DNA of 64,000 nucleotides from Escherichia ruysiae. Lineage in GTDB: Bacteria > Pseudomonadota > Gammaproteobacteria > Enterobacterales > Enterobacteriaceae. Below are positions 19,851 through 28,662 of the stretch, piece after piece (the stretch's first letter is position 1; the number at the start of each line of letters is the position of its first letter). The position numbers were made by a program, and so were the translations under genes. The stretch is from contig NZ_JAVIWS010000001.1 in NCBI RefSeq assembly GCF_031323975.1, positions 4,464,001-4,528,000 on the forward strand, in the 5' to 3' direction. The notes beneath the pieces are model-generated. The model saw only the letters and a program-made list of their open reading frames with translations, did no database searches and was not told the origin of the DNA.

Positions 19851-22424
19851 TTATTCGCACCTTCCATGGCTCTCTAATACACTATTTGTCGATTGCTGTT
19901 GAGTGACGTTGAATTCAACCCGGCAATTTTGGTGCGCATTGTTTCCCCATTTAACGGCGAGTACACCACTGTCCGGCATACCTGTCATATAGACTTGTCC
20001 GTTATCGCCGACGATAAAGCTGTTTGCATTTTCGCTGTTAAGCAGGGTGACAATGGCTCCGAAAGGTATTGCTTCTCCCGATGGTTTATCCAGCATCATT
20101 AATACACGATTACCTACGCGAATATTAAAGTTTGCTCGCGCGATAGCGCCACGTGTCGGCGTTACTGTACGTGAGGAGAGCTCAACATCTGCATTTTCAG
20201 GTAATGCTTCAGTGTTAAGTGAAATAGTGTTTTCACGATAGGGGCTGATATAAGGAACGATCGTGTAGCCACGAAAGTCGGTGTTTACACCGGTCTGGTT
20301 ACTGATATTTACACCGCTGGCACCTGGCGCTTCAACCAGTGCAGTGGTTTCTCCCAGGGACTGGCTTAGTGTGATGCCATTGGCATGAACAACAATACCC
20401 CCATCAATACCATAGTTCACCCGGTGCTGGTTCTGGTCATAACTGTACGCAGCATTGACGCGACCATAGGTTCCCTGATAGTCCAGGCTGGCATAACCGC
20501 CATTACCTACACCGTGATCCGTTTCACTTTCCTGAATATTCCAGTTGAGGTTCTGATCGTCAAGCGCAGAACCATTCAGGCCTACAGAATGACTGGTATC
20601 GCCGTGTTTACTGGTATTCAGACTGTAGCTCGCCCAACTGTTATTCAACCAGCGATTTAATGGAATATTGATATTAAATGAGAAAATCTGATCGCTATTG
20701 TAGTACTTATTACGCGTTGTATTATTGTCGCGGTAATTACTATTGTCGTTGGTATTACGGTTATAACTGTAATTCAGGCTGTAAGTCATGCCGCTCCAGC
20801 TATTACTGTAGCCAACGCCAACAGAACGCATTTGTCGATCGCTGTTCCAATAATCTTCGCTAATGGCATTAAGCGATACTGAACCAGCATTCTGTCCAAG
20901 ATTTTGGTTAAGCAGGAACTCCGCTCGGTTACGCCGCCGTTCTGGCATGTTTTGATTATTTTCACGCCAGGTGTCGAGCGTTTCTTGCAGTGAATAATAA
21001 CCCGATGTGGAATAGCGATAGCCCGCGATAGAAACATTAGTCCCGGTGGCGAGAATGTTTTTACTATAGCGTACCCGTACTGACTGACCGCTGGTTTTCT
21101 CTTGTTCCTGCTGTTGGGACCAGGCCTGGGCGGTATCGATAGATAAGGCGCCCATTTCACCCAAGTTTTTACCCATACCGAAAATTAATGATTGATAATG
21201 TTGCGAGAATTGCCCACCGCCATATAAGGTAAATCCAACGGGCAGGCCATATATGGCAGTTGCTTGCGTGAAATACTCTTTATCAACACGGCTGTCATAA
21301 GAGCGGTATTTTCCGCTGGTCACGCTATATTTCAGGCGGCCTTCACGTTGCAACACGGGGAGCGATGCAAAGGGAACAACCTGGTGCTGTTCACTGCCAT
21401 CCGCTTCTTTGACCGTTACGTCCAGATCGCCGCTACTTCCGGTCGGATACATATCCGTGATTTCAAATGCGCCTGGCGAAACATAAGTTTGATAAATGGT
21501 ATAACCATTTTGTTTAACAATAACCTGCGCATTGGTTCTGGCGATTCCGCGTACAACAGGTGCATAACCACGCATACTGTCAGGTAACATATCGTCATCA
21601 GAAGCTAGCTGCACACCGCGAAACGGAACGCTATCAAACATATCTGACGGAGAAGAGCTTTCTCCAAGCGTGAGCTGGCTCTTGAGCGAAATGATATTTC
21701 GCTGGGCATAGGTATACAGAGAATCCCAGTTGTTCTGGGTATCACTACCAAAAGTGTTACGACTCCAGGTACTGTAATTACGTAAGCGCCATGGCCCGAT
21801 ATTTAATCCAGGAAGGAGATTAAGATAATAGCTGTCAGAATCAGATGAATTGCTATCACGCGATTTTGTATTAGCACCGGTGAAATTGTAGTTCAGCAGT
21901 AACGCATTTATTCCTTCATCCAGATTTTCAGGCGCCACGTATCCACGCGGTTTCGCTTCGACTGCCGCTTGAGGTATTTCCACCATTAGCTGCTGACGGT
22001 TAAAAATGAGTTTTGCCGAGGCCATCGGAATTGCCGCGAGATTGGCGCAGCCTTCATTATTGATCAGTTGCGGGAATAACTCGGTACGAACACCAAATTG
22101 CTTTAATTTTTCCACCGATATGCATGGTTGCAATATGTTCTGACCCTGAAGGTCTTTCTGCATACTGAAAGTAATATCGTGTGTACCCAGCGACATTTTG
22201 TTTAGGTAAACGTCAACACGATAGGTTCCAGGAATCTGACCGACACCCTCTTCAAAAGCGCTAAGATCTGAAATACCTGAGCCAGGGCCGTCGATTCCCA
22301 GTAATGCGGGGTTAAAATATTCGCGTGCATATGCCGATGAGGCGAGAGACAGGGCGCATTGCAGAGCAACGAAACAGGCAATTTTGTTCCGTATCATTTT
22401 CTTTTTATTGATTCTTGAACTCAT
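19851..22424 (-). CDS. Fimbrial outer-membrane usher (FimD/LpfC family)
   Basis: 857 residues. A signal peptide ends near AYA (about 33), and the mature N-terminal domain begins REYFNPALLG, which binds chaperone-subunit complexes. The 24-strand barrel and plug region includes the family signature VPFRGVQLASDDDMLPDSM and GYAPVVRGIA (about 268-296). The C-terminal domain (from about 760) has KPSGEAIPFGA and GMPDSGVLAVKWG, with paired cysteines near the end. Length and order are normal and intact, so the secretion pore should be functional. It lies 29 bases after the chaperone gene. Confidence 0.95.
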   Translation of the reverse strand: MSSRINKKKMIRNKIACFVALQCALSLASSAYAREYFNPALLGIDGPGSGISDLSAFEEGVGQIPGTYRVDVYLNKMSLGTHDITFSMQKDLQGQNILQPCISVEKLKQFGVRTELFPQLINNEGCANLAAIPMASAKLIFNRQQLMVEIPQAAVEAKPRGYVAPENLDEGINALLLNYNFTGANTKSRDSNSSDSDSYYLNLLPGLNIGPWRLRNYSTWSRNTFGSDTQNNWDSLYTYAQRNIISLKSQLTLGESSSPSDMFDSVPFRGVQLASDDDMLPDSMRGYAPVVRGIARTNAQVIVKQNGYTIYQTYVSPGAFEITDMYPTGSSGDLDVTVKEADGSEQHQVVPFASLPVLQREGRLKYSVTSGKYRSYDSRVDKEYFTQATAIYGLPVGFTLYGGGQFSQHYQSLIFGMGKNLGEMGALSIDTAQAWSQQQEQEKTSGQSVRVRYSKNILATGTNVSIAGYRYSTSGYYSLQETLDTWRENNQNMPERRRNRAEFLLNQNLGQNAGSVSLNAISEDYWNSDRQMRSVGVGYSNSWSGMTYSLNYSYNRNTNDNSNYRDNNTTRNKYYNSDQIFSFNINIPLNRWLNNSWASYSLNTSKHGDTSHSVGLNGSALDDQNLNWNIQESETDHGVGNGGYASLDYQGTYGRVNAAYSYDQNQHRVNYGIDGGIVVHANGITLSQSLGETTALVEAPGASGVNISNQTGVNTDFRGYTIVPYISPYRENTISLNTEALPENADVELSSRTVTPTRGAIARANFNIRVGNRVLMMLDKPSGEAIPFGAIVTLLNSENANSFIVGDNGQVYMTGMPDSGVLAVKWGNNAHQNCRVEFNVTQQQSTNSVLESHGRCE

Positions 22425-22453
22425 TACACATCCTTATGCAGTTAAATGACGTC

Positions 22454-23131
22454 TTACAAAGAAGCGTTGTGTACGTCGCCTGCTGCACCGTAATCACTGA
22501 TGATTGTCCAGCTTACATTTCCTGTTGTGTTGGCTGGAATTTGAAATGTCGCACTACTCATAGGAGCAACATATGTGGCATCAGGTAATGCTTTTCCGCC
22601 AATCTTGACCTGACTGAAGTTCATATAGTAAGCAGTTGGGTTGGTGACAGTGATTTGCTGTCCGCTACGTCGCCAGGTCAAATTTTTCACGACTTGTTCT
22701 GGTAATGTGGACGAAATCTCATGTGGTCGATAAATCAATTTAATTCGCGTTTTAATGGCAATTTGCAAGGTGTTGACATTTTCCTGCTTTTCAGTTGCAG
22801 GTATCGTTTTAATATTCATCCAGTACATCGTTTCGCGATCTGTCGGCAGATTGCCGCCAGCGCGAATAATGCGCAACGCATTTTCTTCAGTGGCGCCCAG
22901 GCGGAACAGAGGGGGGGTAATAATAAAAGGGGCTTTGGCGTTGGTTTGCGGATCTCCATCGACCCATGATTGAATAAGGTAGGAGGATTTATCCGGATTT
23001 TTCAGGTGCAGAGACGTTTCTTTTTTATCGCCGTTATAAATAACTCGTGTTCCTCCAACAATGACACCCGCCTGTGCAACAGAGTTGGATAATAACAATG
23101 CAGTAGCAAGAAAATAAGTCGATAATTTCAT
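22454..23131 (-). CDS. Periplasmic fimbrial chaperone (FGS subfamily)
   Basis: 225 residues: signal peptide ending AQA (about 21), then two immunoglobulin-like domains. The conserved arginine is in GTRVIYNG and the conserved lysine in TRIKLIYRP (about 130); these anchor the C-terminus of bound pilins. PLFRLGATEENALRI is the family signature. The short loop before the second segment suggests the FGS class used for rod-like pili. It lies between the major pilin and the usher, separated from the pilin by a 74-base gap containing a strong hairpin. Confidence 0.94.
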   Translation of the reverse strand: MKLSTYFLATALLLSNSVAQAGVIVGGTRVIYNGDKKETSLHLKNPDKSSYLIQSWVDGDPQTNAKAPFIITPPLFRLGATEENALRIIRAGGNLPTDRETMYWMNIKTIPATEKQENVNTLQIAIKTRIKLIYRPHEISSTLPEQVVKNLTWRRSGQQITVTNPTAYYMNFSQVKIGGKALPDATYVAPMSSATFQIPANTTGNVSWTIISDYGAAGDVHNASL

Positions 23132-23147
23132 CTCAAAAACCTTTAAA

Positions 23148-23176
23148 AGGTAAAACCGAGTAACTCGGTTTTACCT
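23148..23176 (-). promoter_or_regulatory. Intercistronic hairpin between major pilin and chaperone genes
   Basis: A perfect 13-base inverted repeat (AGGTAAAACCGAG and its complement) has a three-base loop, and in the sense of the operon it is followed by TTTTAAAGG. Such hairpins in pilus operons stabilise the pilin mRNA end or attenuate transcription so that the shaft subunit outnumbers chaperone and usher. Confidence 0.7.
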
Positions 23177-23205
23177 GACGTAATTATATTAAAATCAGGC
23201 GTATC

Positions 23206-23739
23206 TTAGTTATACGCTAACGTAAAGTTCACAGTACCATTTGCACTACCAACCGCTATGGTATCTTCTGTAGCGATATAACGTGCAAAGAAGTCCAGGT
23301 TAGTGTCGCCAGTGCTATTGAGAGCCGTGCTATCGGATTCAGTACCGAGAGGTAGCACGCTACCGGAAGAATTCATGAGCTGAATTGCAACACCTTTTGC
23401 TACACCGGTTGTACCGTAATCAGTAACTTGTAAAGCATCCTGGTTGATCTGATCCGGAGTACCATCGTATTTAACAGCAACATTTTTGAGCTCATTCGGG
23501 CAATTTTTTAATACCAGTGTAAATTTGGTATTTGCAGCAGTAGTCCCAGCCGTAGCGTTAAAAGCTGTTTTAGCAATTGTGCCTAATTTCACTGTCATTG
23601 GAGATGACAGCGTACTGTTAACTTCACAGCCTGATTCAATGATATCTCCAATAAAATTTATTTTACCATCATCTGCAGAGGCGACAGAGCTAAGACCAGC
23701 GGTTGTTACTAAAACCAGAGCGGCTAGTTTGAATTTCAT
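23206..23739 (-). CDS. Major fimbrial subunit (type-1-like pilin)
   Basis: 177 residues: signal peptide to about residue 22 (SSVASA), then a pilin starting DDGKINFIGDIIESGCEV. The paired cysteines are in GCEV (about 38) and LKNCPNEL (about 79), and the C-terminus is VNFTLAYN with the penultimate tyrosine. Good AAGGA ribosome-binding site. As the first gene, followed by the hairpin, it is the expected shaft subunit. Its length and spacing resemble LpfA and FimA-family pilins, but I cannot name its exact type. Confidence 0.92.
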   Translation of the reverse strand: MKFKLAALVLVTTAGLSSVASADDGKINFIGDIIESGCEVNSTLSSPMTVKLGTIAKTAFNATAGTTAANTKFTLVLKNCPNELKNVAVKYDGTPDQINQDALQVTDYGTTGVAKGVAIQLMNSSGSVLPLGTESDSTALNSTGDTNLDFFARYIATEDTIAVGSANGTVNFTLAYN

Positions 23740-23832
23740 TTACATTATCCTTGAGATTGCAGCAAATATGCTTACTTTGACAGTACTAAGGCACTGCCAT
23801 CACTCCAGTGAATTTTAAATTCCTCAGGAAAA

Positions 23833-23861
23833 AATATAATATTAAAGCACGAAACGTTAAA
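23833..23861 (-). promoter_or_regulatory. Possible promoter for the fimbrial operon
   Basis: On the minus strand, TTTAAC (23861-23856), 17 bases and TATATT (23838-23833), about 95 bases before the pilin ATG. The -10 is good and the -35 poor, so an activator may be needed. The rest of 23740-24095 is AT-rich; I saw no phase-variation inverted repeats. Confidence 0.35.
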
Positions 23862-24040
23862 CACCTTATTTTTACTTAAATATGTTTTTAGGCATGCTTA
23901 ATTGATTCGTATTGCGTATGATTGGTGGTGAAGTTTGTGAGGATTGCTGGGGGAGTTGTACAATCATATTGATGATTTAAATGTGTGCTGTCGTATAAAT
24001 ATCTTTGGGCAATCAAAAAGAGGCCAGTGAACAGATAAAT

Positions 24041-24070
24041 TTGAACATAGAAGCTAAAATAATTTATTGT
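24041..24070 (+). promoter_or_regulatory. Possible promoter for pabC-mltG-tmk-holB
   Basis: TTGAAC (24041-24046), 18 bases, TATTGT (24065-24070), giving a leader of about 20 bases to the pabC ATG. It is only a moderate match. Some promoter is expected here because the fab operon transcript ends at 17713-17745. A second weak candidate is TTGATG at 23969 with TATAAA at 23994. Confidence 0.35.
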
Positions 24071-24095
24071 ATTTCTTTGTTTATTGGGGAAGTGA

Positions 24096-24905
24096 ATGTT
24101 TTTAATTAATGGAAAATGTAACAATGAGTTACCGGCTTGTGACAGGAGCATACAGTTCGGTGATGGATGTTTTACAACGGCTGTGATAAACTGTGGGCAG
24201 GTAGTACTCTTGACCGCGCATTTAACACGTTTACGTGAAGCCTGCTCCCGTTTAAGCATTCCTTATTCCGACTGGTCTATACTGGAAGATGAGATGCAAA
24301 GTCTGGCACGACAAGCTGAGCGTGGCGTTTTAAAAGTTATTATCACTCGCGGCAGTGGTGGTCGAGGATATAGCATCGCCCACTGCGAATCGCCTGGGCG
24401 CATTTTATCTGTCTCCCCCTTTCCTGAACATTACACCCGCTGGCGGCGGGAAGGTATTACTCTGGCGCTAAGTCCAGTACGCCTTGGACGTAATCCTTAT
24501 CTCGCAGGAATTAAACATCTTAATCGGCTTGAGCAAGTACTGATCCGCTCTCATCTTGAGCAGACAAACGCCGATGAGGCGCTGGTTCTTGACAGCGATG
24601 GGTGGGTTACGGAATGCTGTGCGGCTAATTTGTTCTGGCGCAAGGGCAACGTAGTTTATACGCCGCGTCTGGATCAGGCTGGTGTCAACGGCATTATGCG
24701 ACAATTCTGCATCGGTTTACTGGCACAATCCTCTTATCAGCTTGTCGAAGTACAAGCCTCGCTGGAGGAGGTGATGCAGGCAGATGAGATGGTAGTCTGT
24801 AATGCGTTGATGCCAGTGATTCCCGTGCGTGCCTGTGGCGAAGCCTCCTTTTCGTCAACAACGCTATATGAATATTTAGCCCCACTTTGTGAGCACCCGA
24901 ATTAG
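24096..24905 (+). CDS. pabC: Aminodeoxychorismate lyase PabC
   Basis: PabC (269 residues) releases pyruvate from 4-amino-4-deoxychorismate to give p-aminobenzoate for folate. It is a fold-type IV PLP enzyme with the catalytic lysine in [12 protein letters not shown] (about 140) and the PLP-binding run [16 protein letters not shown]. The length matches K-12. Residues 1 to about 118 differ strongly from the K-12 protein I remember, whereas from [13 protein letters not shown] onward it is nearly identical, so the gene looks mosaic. Ribosome-binding site GGGGAAG; mltG follows after two bases. Confidence 0.96.
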   Translation: MFLINGKCNNELPACDRSIQFGDGCFTTAVINCGQVVLLTAHLTRLREACSRLSIPYSDWSILEDEMQSLARQAERGVLKVIITRGSGGRGYSIAHCESPGRILSVSPFPEHYTRWRREGITLALSPVRLGRNPYLAGIKHLNRLEQVLIRSHLEQTNADEALVLDSDGWVTECCAANLFWRKGNVVYTPRLDQAGVNGIMRQFCIGLLAQSSYQLVEVQASLEEVMQADEMVVCNALMPVIPVRACGEASFSSTTLYEYLAPLCEHPN

Positions 24906-24907
24906 TC

Positions 24908-25930
24908 ATGAAAAAAGTGTTATTGATTGTCTTGTTATTGCTGGTGGTACTGGGTATCGCCGCTGGTGTGGGCGTCTGGAAGGTTCGCCATCTCGCCGAC
25001 AGCAAATTACTTATTAAAGAAGAGACGATATTTACCCTCAAACCGGGAACCGGACGTCTGGCGCTCGGTGAACAGCTTTATGCCGATAAGATCATCAATC
25101 GCCCACGGGTATTTCAATGGCTGCTGCGTATCGAACCGGATCTTTCTCACTTCAAAGCCGGAACTTACCGCTTTACACCGCAGATGACTGTGCGTGAGAT
25201 GCTGAAATTGCTGGAAAGCGGTAAAGAAGCACAGTTTCCACTACGCCTGGTGGAAGGGATGCGTCTGAGCGATTACCTCAAACAATTGCGTGAGGCACCG
25301 TATGTCAAGCACACGCTGAGCGACGATAAATATACCACCGTGGCACAGGCGCTGGAGCTGGAAAAACCGGAGTGGATTGAAGGCTGGTTCTGGCCAGACA
25401 CCTGGATGTATACCGCCAATACCACCGATGTTGCGTTACTCAAGCGAGCACACAAGAAAATGCTGAAAGCGGTTGATAGCGCCTGGGAAGGGCGTGCGGA
25501 CGGTCTACCTTATAAAGATAAAAACCAGCTGGTGACGATGGCATCAATTATCGAAAAAGAAACCGCCGTTGCCAGTGAGCGAGATCAGGTTGCCTCGGTC
25601 TTTATCAACCGTTTACGCATTGGTATGCGCCTGCAGACCGACCCGACGGTGATTTACGGGATGGGAGAGCGTTATAATGGCAAACTTTCTCGTGCAGATC
25701 TGGAAACGCCAACAGCGTATAACACCTACACCATTACCGGTTTGCCGCCAGGCGCGATTGCTACGCCGGGGGCTGATTCGCTGAAGGCTGCTGCGCATCC
25801 GGCAAAAACGCCGTATCTCTATTTTGTGGCCGATGGTAAAGGTGGTCACACGTTTAATACCAATCTTGCCAGTCATAACAAGTCTGTGCAGGATTATCTG
25901 AAAGTGCTTAAGGAAAAAAATGCGCAGTAA
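24908..25930 (+). CDS. mltG: Endolytic murein transglycosylase MltG
   Basis: MltG (340 residues, YceG family) cuts nascent peptidoglycan and is thought to end glycan-strand growth. An N-terminal membrane segment (residues about 4-22) anchors it to the inner membrane. A LysM-like region follows at about 40-100, and the catalytic domain contains ASIIEKET with the essential glutamate (about 218) and [10 protein letters not shown]. The end overlaps the tmk start by 11 bases, showing tight coupling in pabC-mltG-tmk-holB. Confidence 0.97.
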   Translation: MKKVLLIVLLLLVVLGIAAGVGVWKVRHLADSKLLIKEETIFTLKPGTGRLALGEQLYADKIINRPRVFQWLLRIEPDLSHFKAGTYRFTPQMTVREMLKLLESGKEAQFPLRLVEGMRLSDYLKQLREAPYVKHTLSDDKYTTVAQALELEKPEWIEGWFWPDTWMYTANTTDVALLKRAHKKMLKAVDSAWEGRADGLPYKDKNQLVTMASIIEKETAVASERDQVASVFINRLRIGMRLQTDPTVIYGMGERYNGKLSRADLETPTAYNTYTITGLPPGAIATPGADSLKAAAHPAKTPYLYFVADGKGGHTFNTNLASHNKSVQDYLKVLKEKNAQ

Positions 25931-26561
25931 GTATATCGTCATTGAAGGGCTGGAAGGCGCAGGCAAAACCACCGCACGCAACGTGGTGGTTGAGACGCTT
26001 GAGCAACTGGGTATCCGCGACATGGTTTTCACTCGGGAACCTGGCGGTACGCAACTTGCCGAAAAGTTAAGAAGCCTGGTGCTGGATATCAAATCGGTAG
26101 GCGATGAAGTCATTACCGATAAAGCCGAAGTGCTGATGTTTTATGCCGCGCGTGTACAGCTGGTAGAAACCGTCATCAAACCGGCACTGGCAAACGGCAC
26201 CTGGGTGATTGGCGATCGCCACGATCTCTCCACTCAGGCGTATCAGGGCGGTGGTCGTGGTATTGACCAGCATATGCTGGCAACGTTGCGTGATGCCGTT
26301 CTTGGGGATTTTCGCCCTGATTTAACGCTCTATCTCGATGTTACCCCAGAAGTCGGCCTTAAGCGCGCGCGCGCGCGCGGCGAGCTGGATCGCATTGAGC
26401 AAGAGTCTTTTGATTTCTTTAATCGCACCCGCGCCCGCTATCTGGAACTGGCTGCACAAGATAAAAGCATTCACACTATTGATGCAACACAATCGCTGGA
26501 AGCCGTCATGGACGCGATTCGCACCACCGTGACTCACTGGGTTAAGGAGCAGGGCGAATGA
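25920..26561 (+). CDS. tmk: Thymidylate kinase
   Basis: Tmk (213 residues) phosphorylates dTMP to dTDP and is essential. P-loop GLEGAGKTT (about 10-18), DRH near 98 ([12 protein letters not shown]) and the LID sequence [11 protein letters not shown] (about 147-157), where the E. coli-type enzyme places its catalytic arginines. The LID is encoded by an uninterrupted 17-base alternating GC run. The C-terminus (KEQGE) differs slightly from the K-12 ending I remember. The stop overlaps the holB ATG (ATGA at 26558). Confidence 0.98.
   Translation: MRSKYIVIEGLEGAGKTTARNVVVETLEQLGIRDMVFTREPGGTQLAEKLRSLVLDIKSVGDEVITDKAEVLMFYAARVQLVETVIKPALANGTWVIGDRHDLSTQAYQGGGRGIDQHMLATLRDAVLGDFRPDLTLYLDVTPEVGLKRARARGELDRIEQESFDFFNRTRARYLELAAQDKSIHTIDATQSLEAVMDAIRTTVTHWVKEQGE
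26363..26379. repeat. 17-base alternating GC tract inside tmk
   Basis: GCGCGCGCGCGCGCGCG, encoding the Arg-Ala-Arg-Ala-Arg of the Tmk LID loop. Such dinucleotide runs can adopt Z-DNA and are prone to two-base slippage, which would frameshift this essential gene. Confidence 0.9.
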
Positions 26562-27562
26562 GATGGTATCCATGGTTACGACCTGATTTCGAAAAACTGG
26601 TAGCCAGCTATCAGGCCGGAAGGGGTCACCATGCGCTACTGATTCAGGCATTACCTGGCATGGGCGATGATGCCTTAATCTACGCTCTTAGCCGTTATTT
26701 ACTTTGCCAACAACCGCAGGGGCACAAAAGTTGTGGTCATTGTCGCGGATGCCAGTTGATGCAGGCGGGGACGCATCCCGATTATTACACTCTTGCTCCC
26801 GAAAAAGGGAAGAATGCTCTGGGCATTGATGCCGTGCGTGAAGTCACTGAAAAGCTGAATGAACACGCACGATTAGGCGGTGCGAAAGTTGTCTGGGTCA
26901 CTGATGCCGCCTTGCTGACCGATGCTGCTGCCAATGCCTTGCTGAAAACGCTGGAAGAGCCGCCAGCGGAAACCTGGTTTTTCCTCGCTACACGAGAACT
27001 TGAACGCTTACTGGCAACACTGCGCAGCCGTTGTCGCTTACATTACCTTGCACCGCCGCCAGAACAGTACGCAGTGAGCTGGCTTGCGCGTGAAGTGACA
27101 ATGTCACAAGAGGCCATAATAACCGCATTGCGTCTGAGCGCCGGTTCGCCTGGCGCGGCGTTGGGGCTGTTTCAGGGAGATACCTGGCAGGCACGTGAGA
27201 TACTTTGTCAGGCATTGGCACACAGCGTGCAATCGGGTGACTGGTATTCGATGTTGTCGGCACTGAACCACGAACAAGCTCCGGCGCGTCTGCACTGGTT
27301 GGCAACTTTGTTGATGGATGCGCTCAAATGCCATTATGGTGCTTCACAAGTCACCAATGTTGATGTTCCTGGTGTTGTCACCGCACTGGCAAACCAGCTT
27401 TCTCCCTCTCGCCTGCAGGCTATACTGGGGGATGTTTGCCAAAGTCGTGAGCAGTTAATTTCTGTCACAGGCGTAAACCGCGAGCTTGTCATCACCGATC
27501 TTTTACTGCGTATTGAGCATTACCTGCAACCGGGTGTTGTGTTACCGGTTCCTCATCTTTAA
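26558..27562 (+). CDS. holB: DNA polymerase III delta-prime subunit
   Basis: HolB (334 residues) is the delta-prime clamp-loader subunit that helps load the sliding clamp. The zinc-binding module is visible as CQQ followed by CGHCRGCQL (about 50-65). The degenerate P-loop region near the N-terminus ([11 protein letters not shown]) lacks a normal GKT, as known for delta-prime. The SRC motif is in LRSRCRL (about 158). It overlaps tmk by four bases; ycfH follows after 10 bases. Confidence 0.97.
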   Translation: MRWYPWLRPDFEKLVASYQAGRGHHALLIQALPGMGDDALIYALSRYLLCQQPQGHKSCGHCRGCQLMQAGTHPDYYTLAPEKGKNALGIDAVREVTEKLNEHARLGGAKVVWVTDAALLTDAAANALLKTLEEPPAETWFFLATRELERLLATLRSRCRLHYLAPPPEQYAVSWLAREVTMSQEAIITALRLSAGSPGAALGLFQGDTWQAREILCQALAHSVQSGDWYSMLSALNHEQAPARLHWLATLLMDALKCHYGASQVTNVDVPGVVTALANQLSPSRLQAILGDVCQSREQLISVTGVNRELVITDLLLRIEHYLQPGVVLPVPHL

Positions 27563-27572
27563 GAGAGACATT

Positions 27573-28370
27573 ATGTTTTTAGTCGACTCACACTGCCATC
27601 TTGATGGTCTGAATTATGAATCTTTGCACAAGGACGTGGATGACGTTCTGGCGAAAGCCGCTGCGCGCGATGTGAAATTTTGTCTGGCGGTCGCCACGAC
27701 ATTGCCCGGTTACCTGCATATGCGGGATCTGGTCGGCGAACGTGACAACGTCGTTTTTTCTTGCGGCGTGCATCCGCTAAATCAGAATGATCCCTACGAT
27801 GTGGAAGATTTACGCCGTCTGGCAACAGAAGAGGGCGTTGTTGCGCTGGGTGAAACCGGGCTGGATTATTATTACACGCCGGAAACAAAAGTCCGTCAGC
27901 AAGAATCCTTTATTCACCATATCCAGATTGGTCGCGAACTGAACAAGCCGGTTATCGTCCATACGCGTGACGCCCGCGCCGATACGCTGGCTATTCTGCG
28001 CGAAGAAAAAGTGACGGATTGTGGTGGCGTACTACACTGTTTTACAGAGGACAAAGAAACGGCGGGCAAGTTACTGGATCTCGGATTTTATATCTCCTTT
28101 TCCGGCATTGTGACCTTCCGTAATGCGGAACAACTGCGCGATGCCGCGCGTTATGTCCCGCTGGATCGACTCCTGGTGGAAACTGATTCGCCTTACCTGG
28201 CGCCAGTGCCACATCGAGGAAAAGAGAATCAACCTGCAATGGTTCGTGACGTTGCAGAATACATGGCTGTGTTGAAAGGTGTTGCCGTTGAAGAACTGGC
28301 GCAGGTAACCACCGATAACTTCGCCCGTCTGTTTCACATCGACGCTTCCCGCCTTCAGTCCATCAGTTGA
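27573..28370 (+). CDS. ycfH: TatD-family metal-dependent hydrolase YcfH
   Basis: 265 residues, a TIM-barrel metallohydrolase of the TatD DNase family. Metal ligands: DSHCHLD at the N-terminus, GETGLDYYY (Glu about 93), PVIVHTRDA (His about 129), LHCFTED (His about 154) and VETDSPYLAP (Asp about 204). The ATG at 27573 is preceded by AAGAGAGA and gives the K-12 length; an upstream in-frame start at 27486 lies inside holB. The exact substrate is not known. Confidence 0.95.
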   Translation: MFLVDSHCHLDGLNYESLHKDVDDVLAKAAARDVKFCLAVATTLPGYLHMRDLVGERDNVVFSCGVHPLNQNDPYDVEDLRRLATEEGVVALGETGLDYYYTPETKVRQQESFIHHIQIGRELNKPVIVHTRDARADTLAILREEKVTDCGGVLHCFTEDKETAGKLLDLGFYISFSGIVTFRNAEQLRDAARYVPLDRLLVETDSPYLAPVPHRGKENQPAMVRDVAEYMAVLKGVAVEELAQVTTDNFARLFHIDASRLQSIS

Positions 28371-28513
28371 ATGAATTTTTTTTAAGCTCGTAATTAATGG
28401 TTAAAACGAGTAAAGTTCACCGCCGCAAATTGGGCGGTGGCTAACCATGTTTGTAATATCTTGACATATGTTTTGTCAAAATGTGCAACTTCGCTAAAGA
28501 CCTGAAGTTGAAA

Positions 28514-28567
28514 CGTGATAGCCGTCAAACAAATCGACACTGAATTATTTTACTCTGTGTAATAAAT
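28514..28567 (+). promoter_or_regulatory. ptsG promoter with CRP and Mlc sites
   Basis: A CRP-like site CGTGATAGCCGTCAAA (28514-28529) is centred about 40 bases before the expected start, and TACTCT (28551-28556) is the -10 box. The sequence 28544-28567 around it resembles the Mlc operator. This is the known class II CRP/Mlc arrangement of E. coli ptsG: activation by cAMP-CRP and repression by Mlc when glucose is absent. Confidence 0.7.
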
Positions 28568-28635
28568 AAAGGGCGCTTAGATGCCCTGTACACGGCAAGG
28601 TTCTCCCCCCTTGCCACGCGTGAGAACGTAAAAAG

Positions 28636-28648
28636 CACCCATACTCAG
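28636..28648 (+). promoter_or_regulatory. SgrS small-RNA pairing site in the ptsG leader
   Basis: CACCCATACTCAG, just before the ribosome-binding site AGGAG, is complementary with one mismatch to the CTGAGTATTGGTG stretch of SgrS as I remember it. SgrS with Hfq and RNase E blocks ptsG translation and destroys the mRNA during glucose-phosphate stress. SgrS itself is outside this window. Confidence 0.7.
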
Positions 28649-28662
28649 GAGCACTCTCAATT

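Noticed and set aside
19822-19867. Longer adhesin start at 19867 (346 residues)
   Set aside because: It would overlap the usher 3' end and put 15 polar residues before a complete signal peptide starting at the ATG 19822.
23740-24095. Possible invertible promoter switch (fimS-like) upstream of the fimbrial operon
   Set aside because: I looked for matched inverted repeats bracketing the region and for a recombinase gene nearby and saw neither. The region is simply AT-rich.
23888-24259. 123-codon minus-strand frame overlapping the start of pabC
   Set aside because: It is antisense to pabC's 5' end and AT-rich intergenic DNA, has no domain or signal peptide and no plausible ribosome-binding site.
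28419-28440. Inverted repeat CACCGCC / GGCGGTG after ycfH as a terminator
   Set aside because: No T-run follows; it may be a structural element only.
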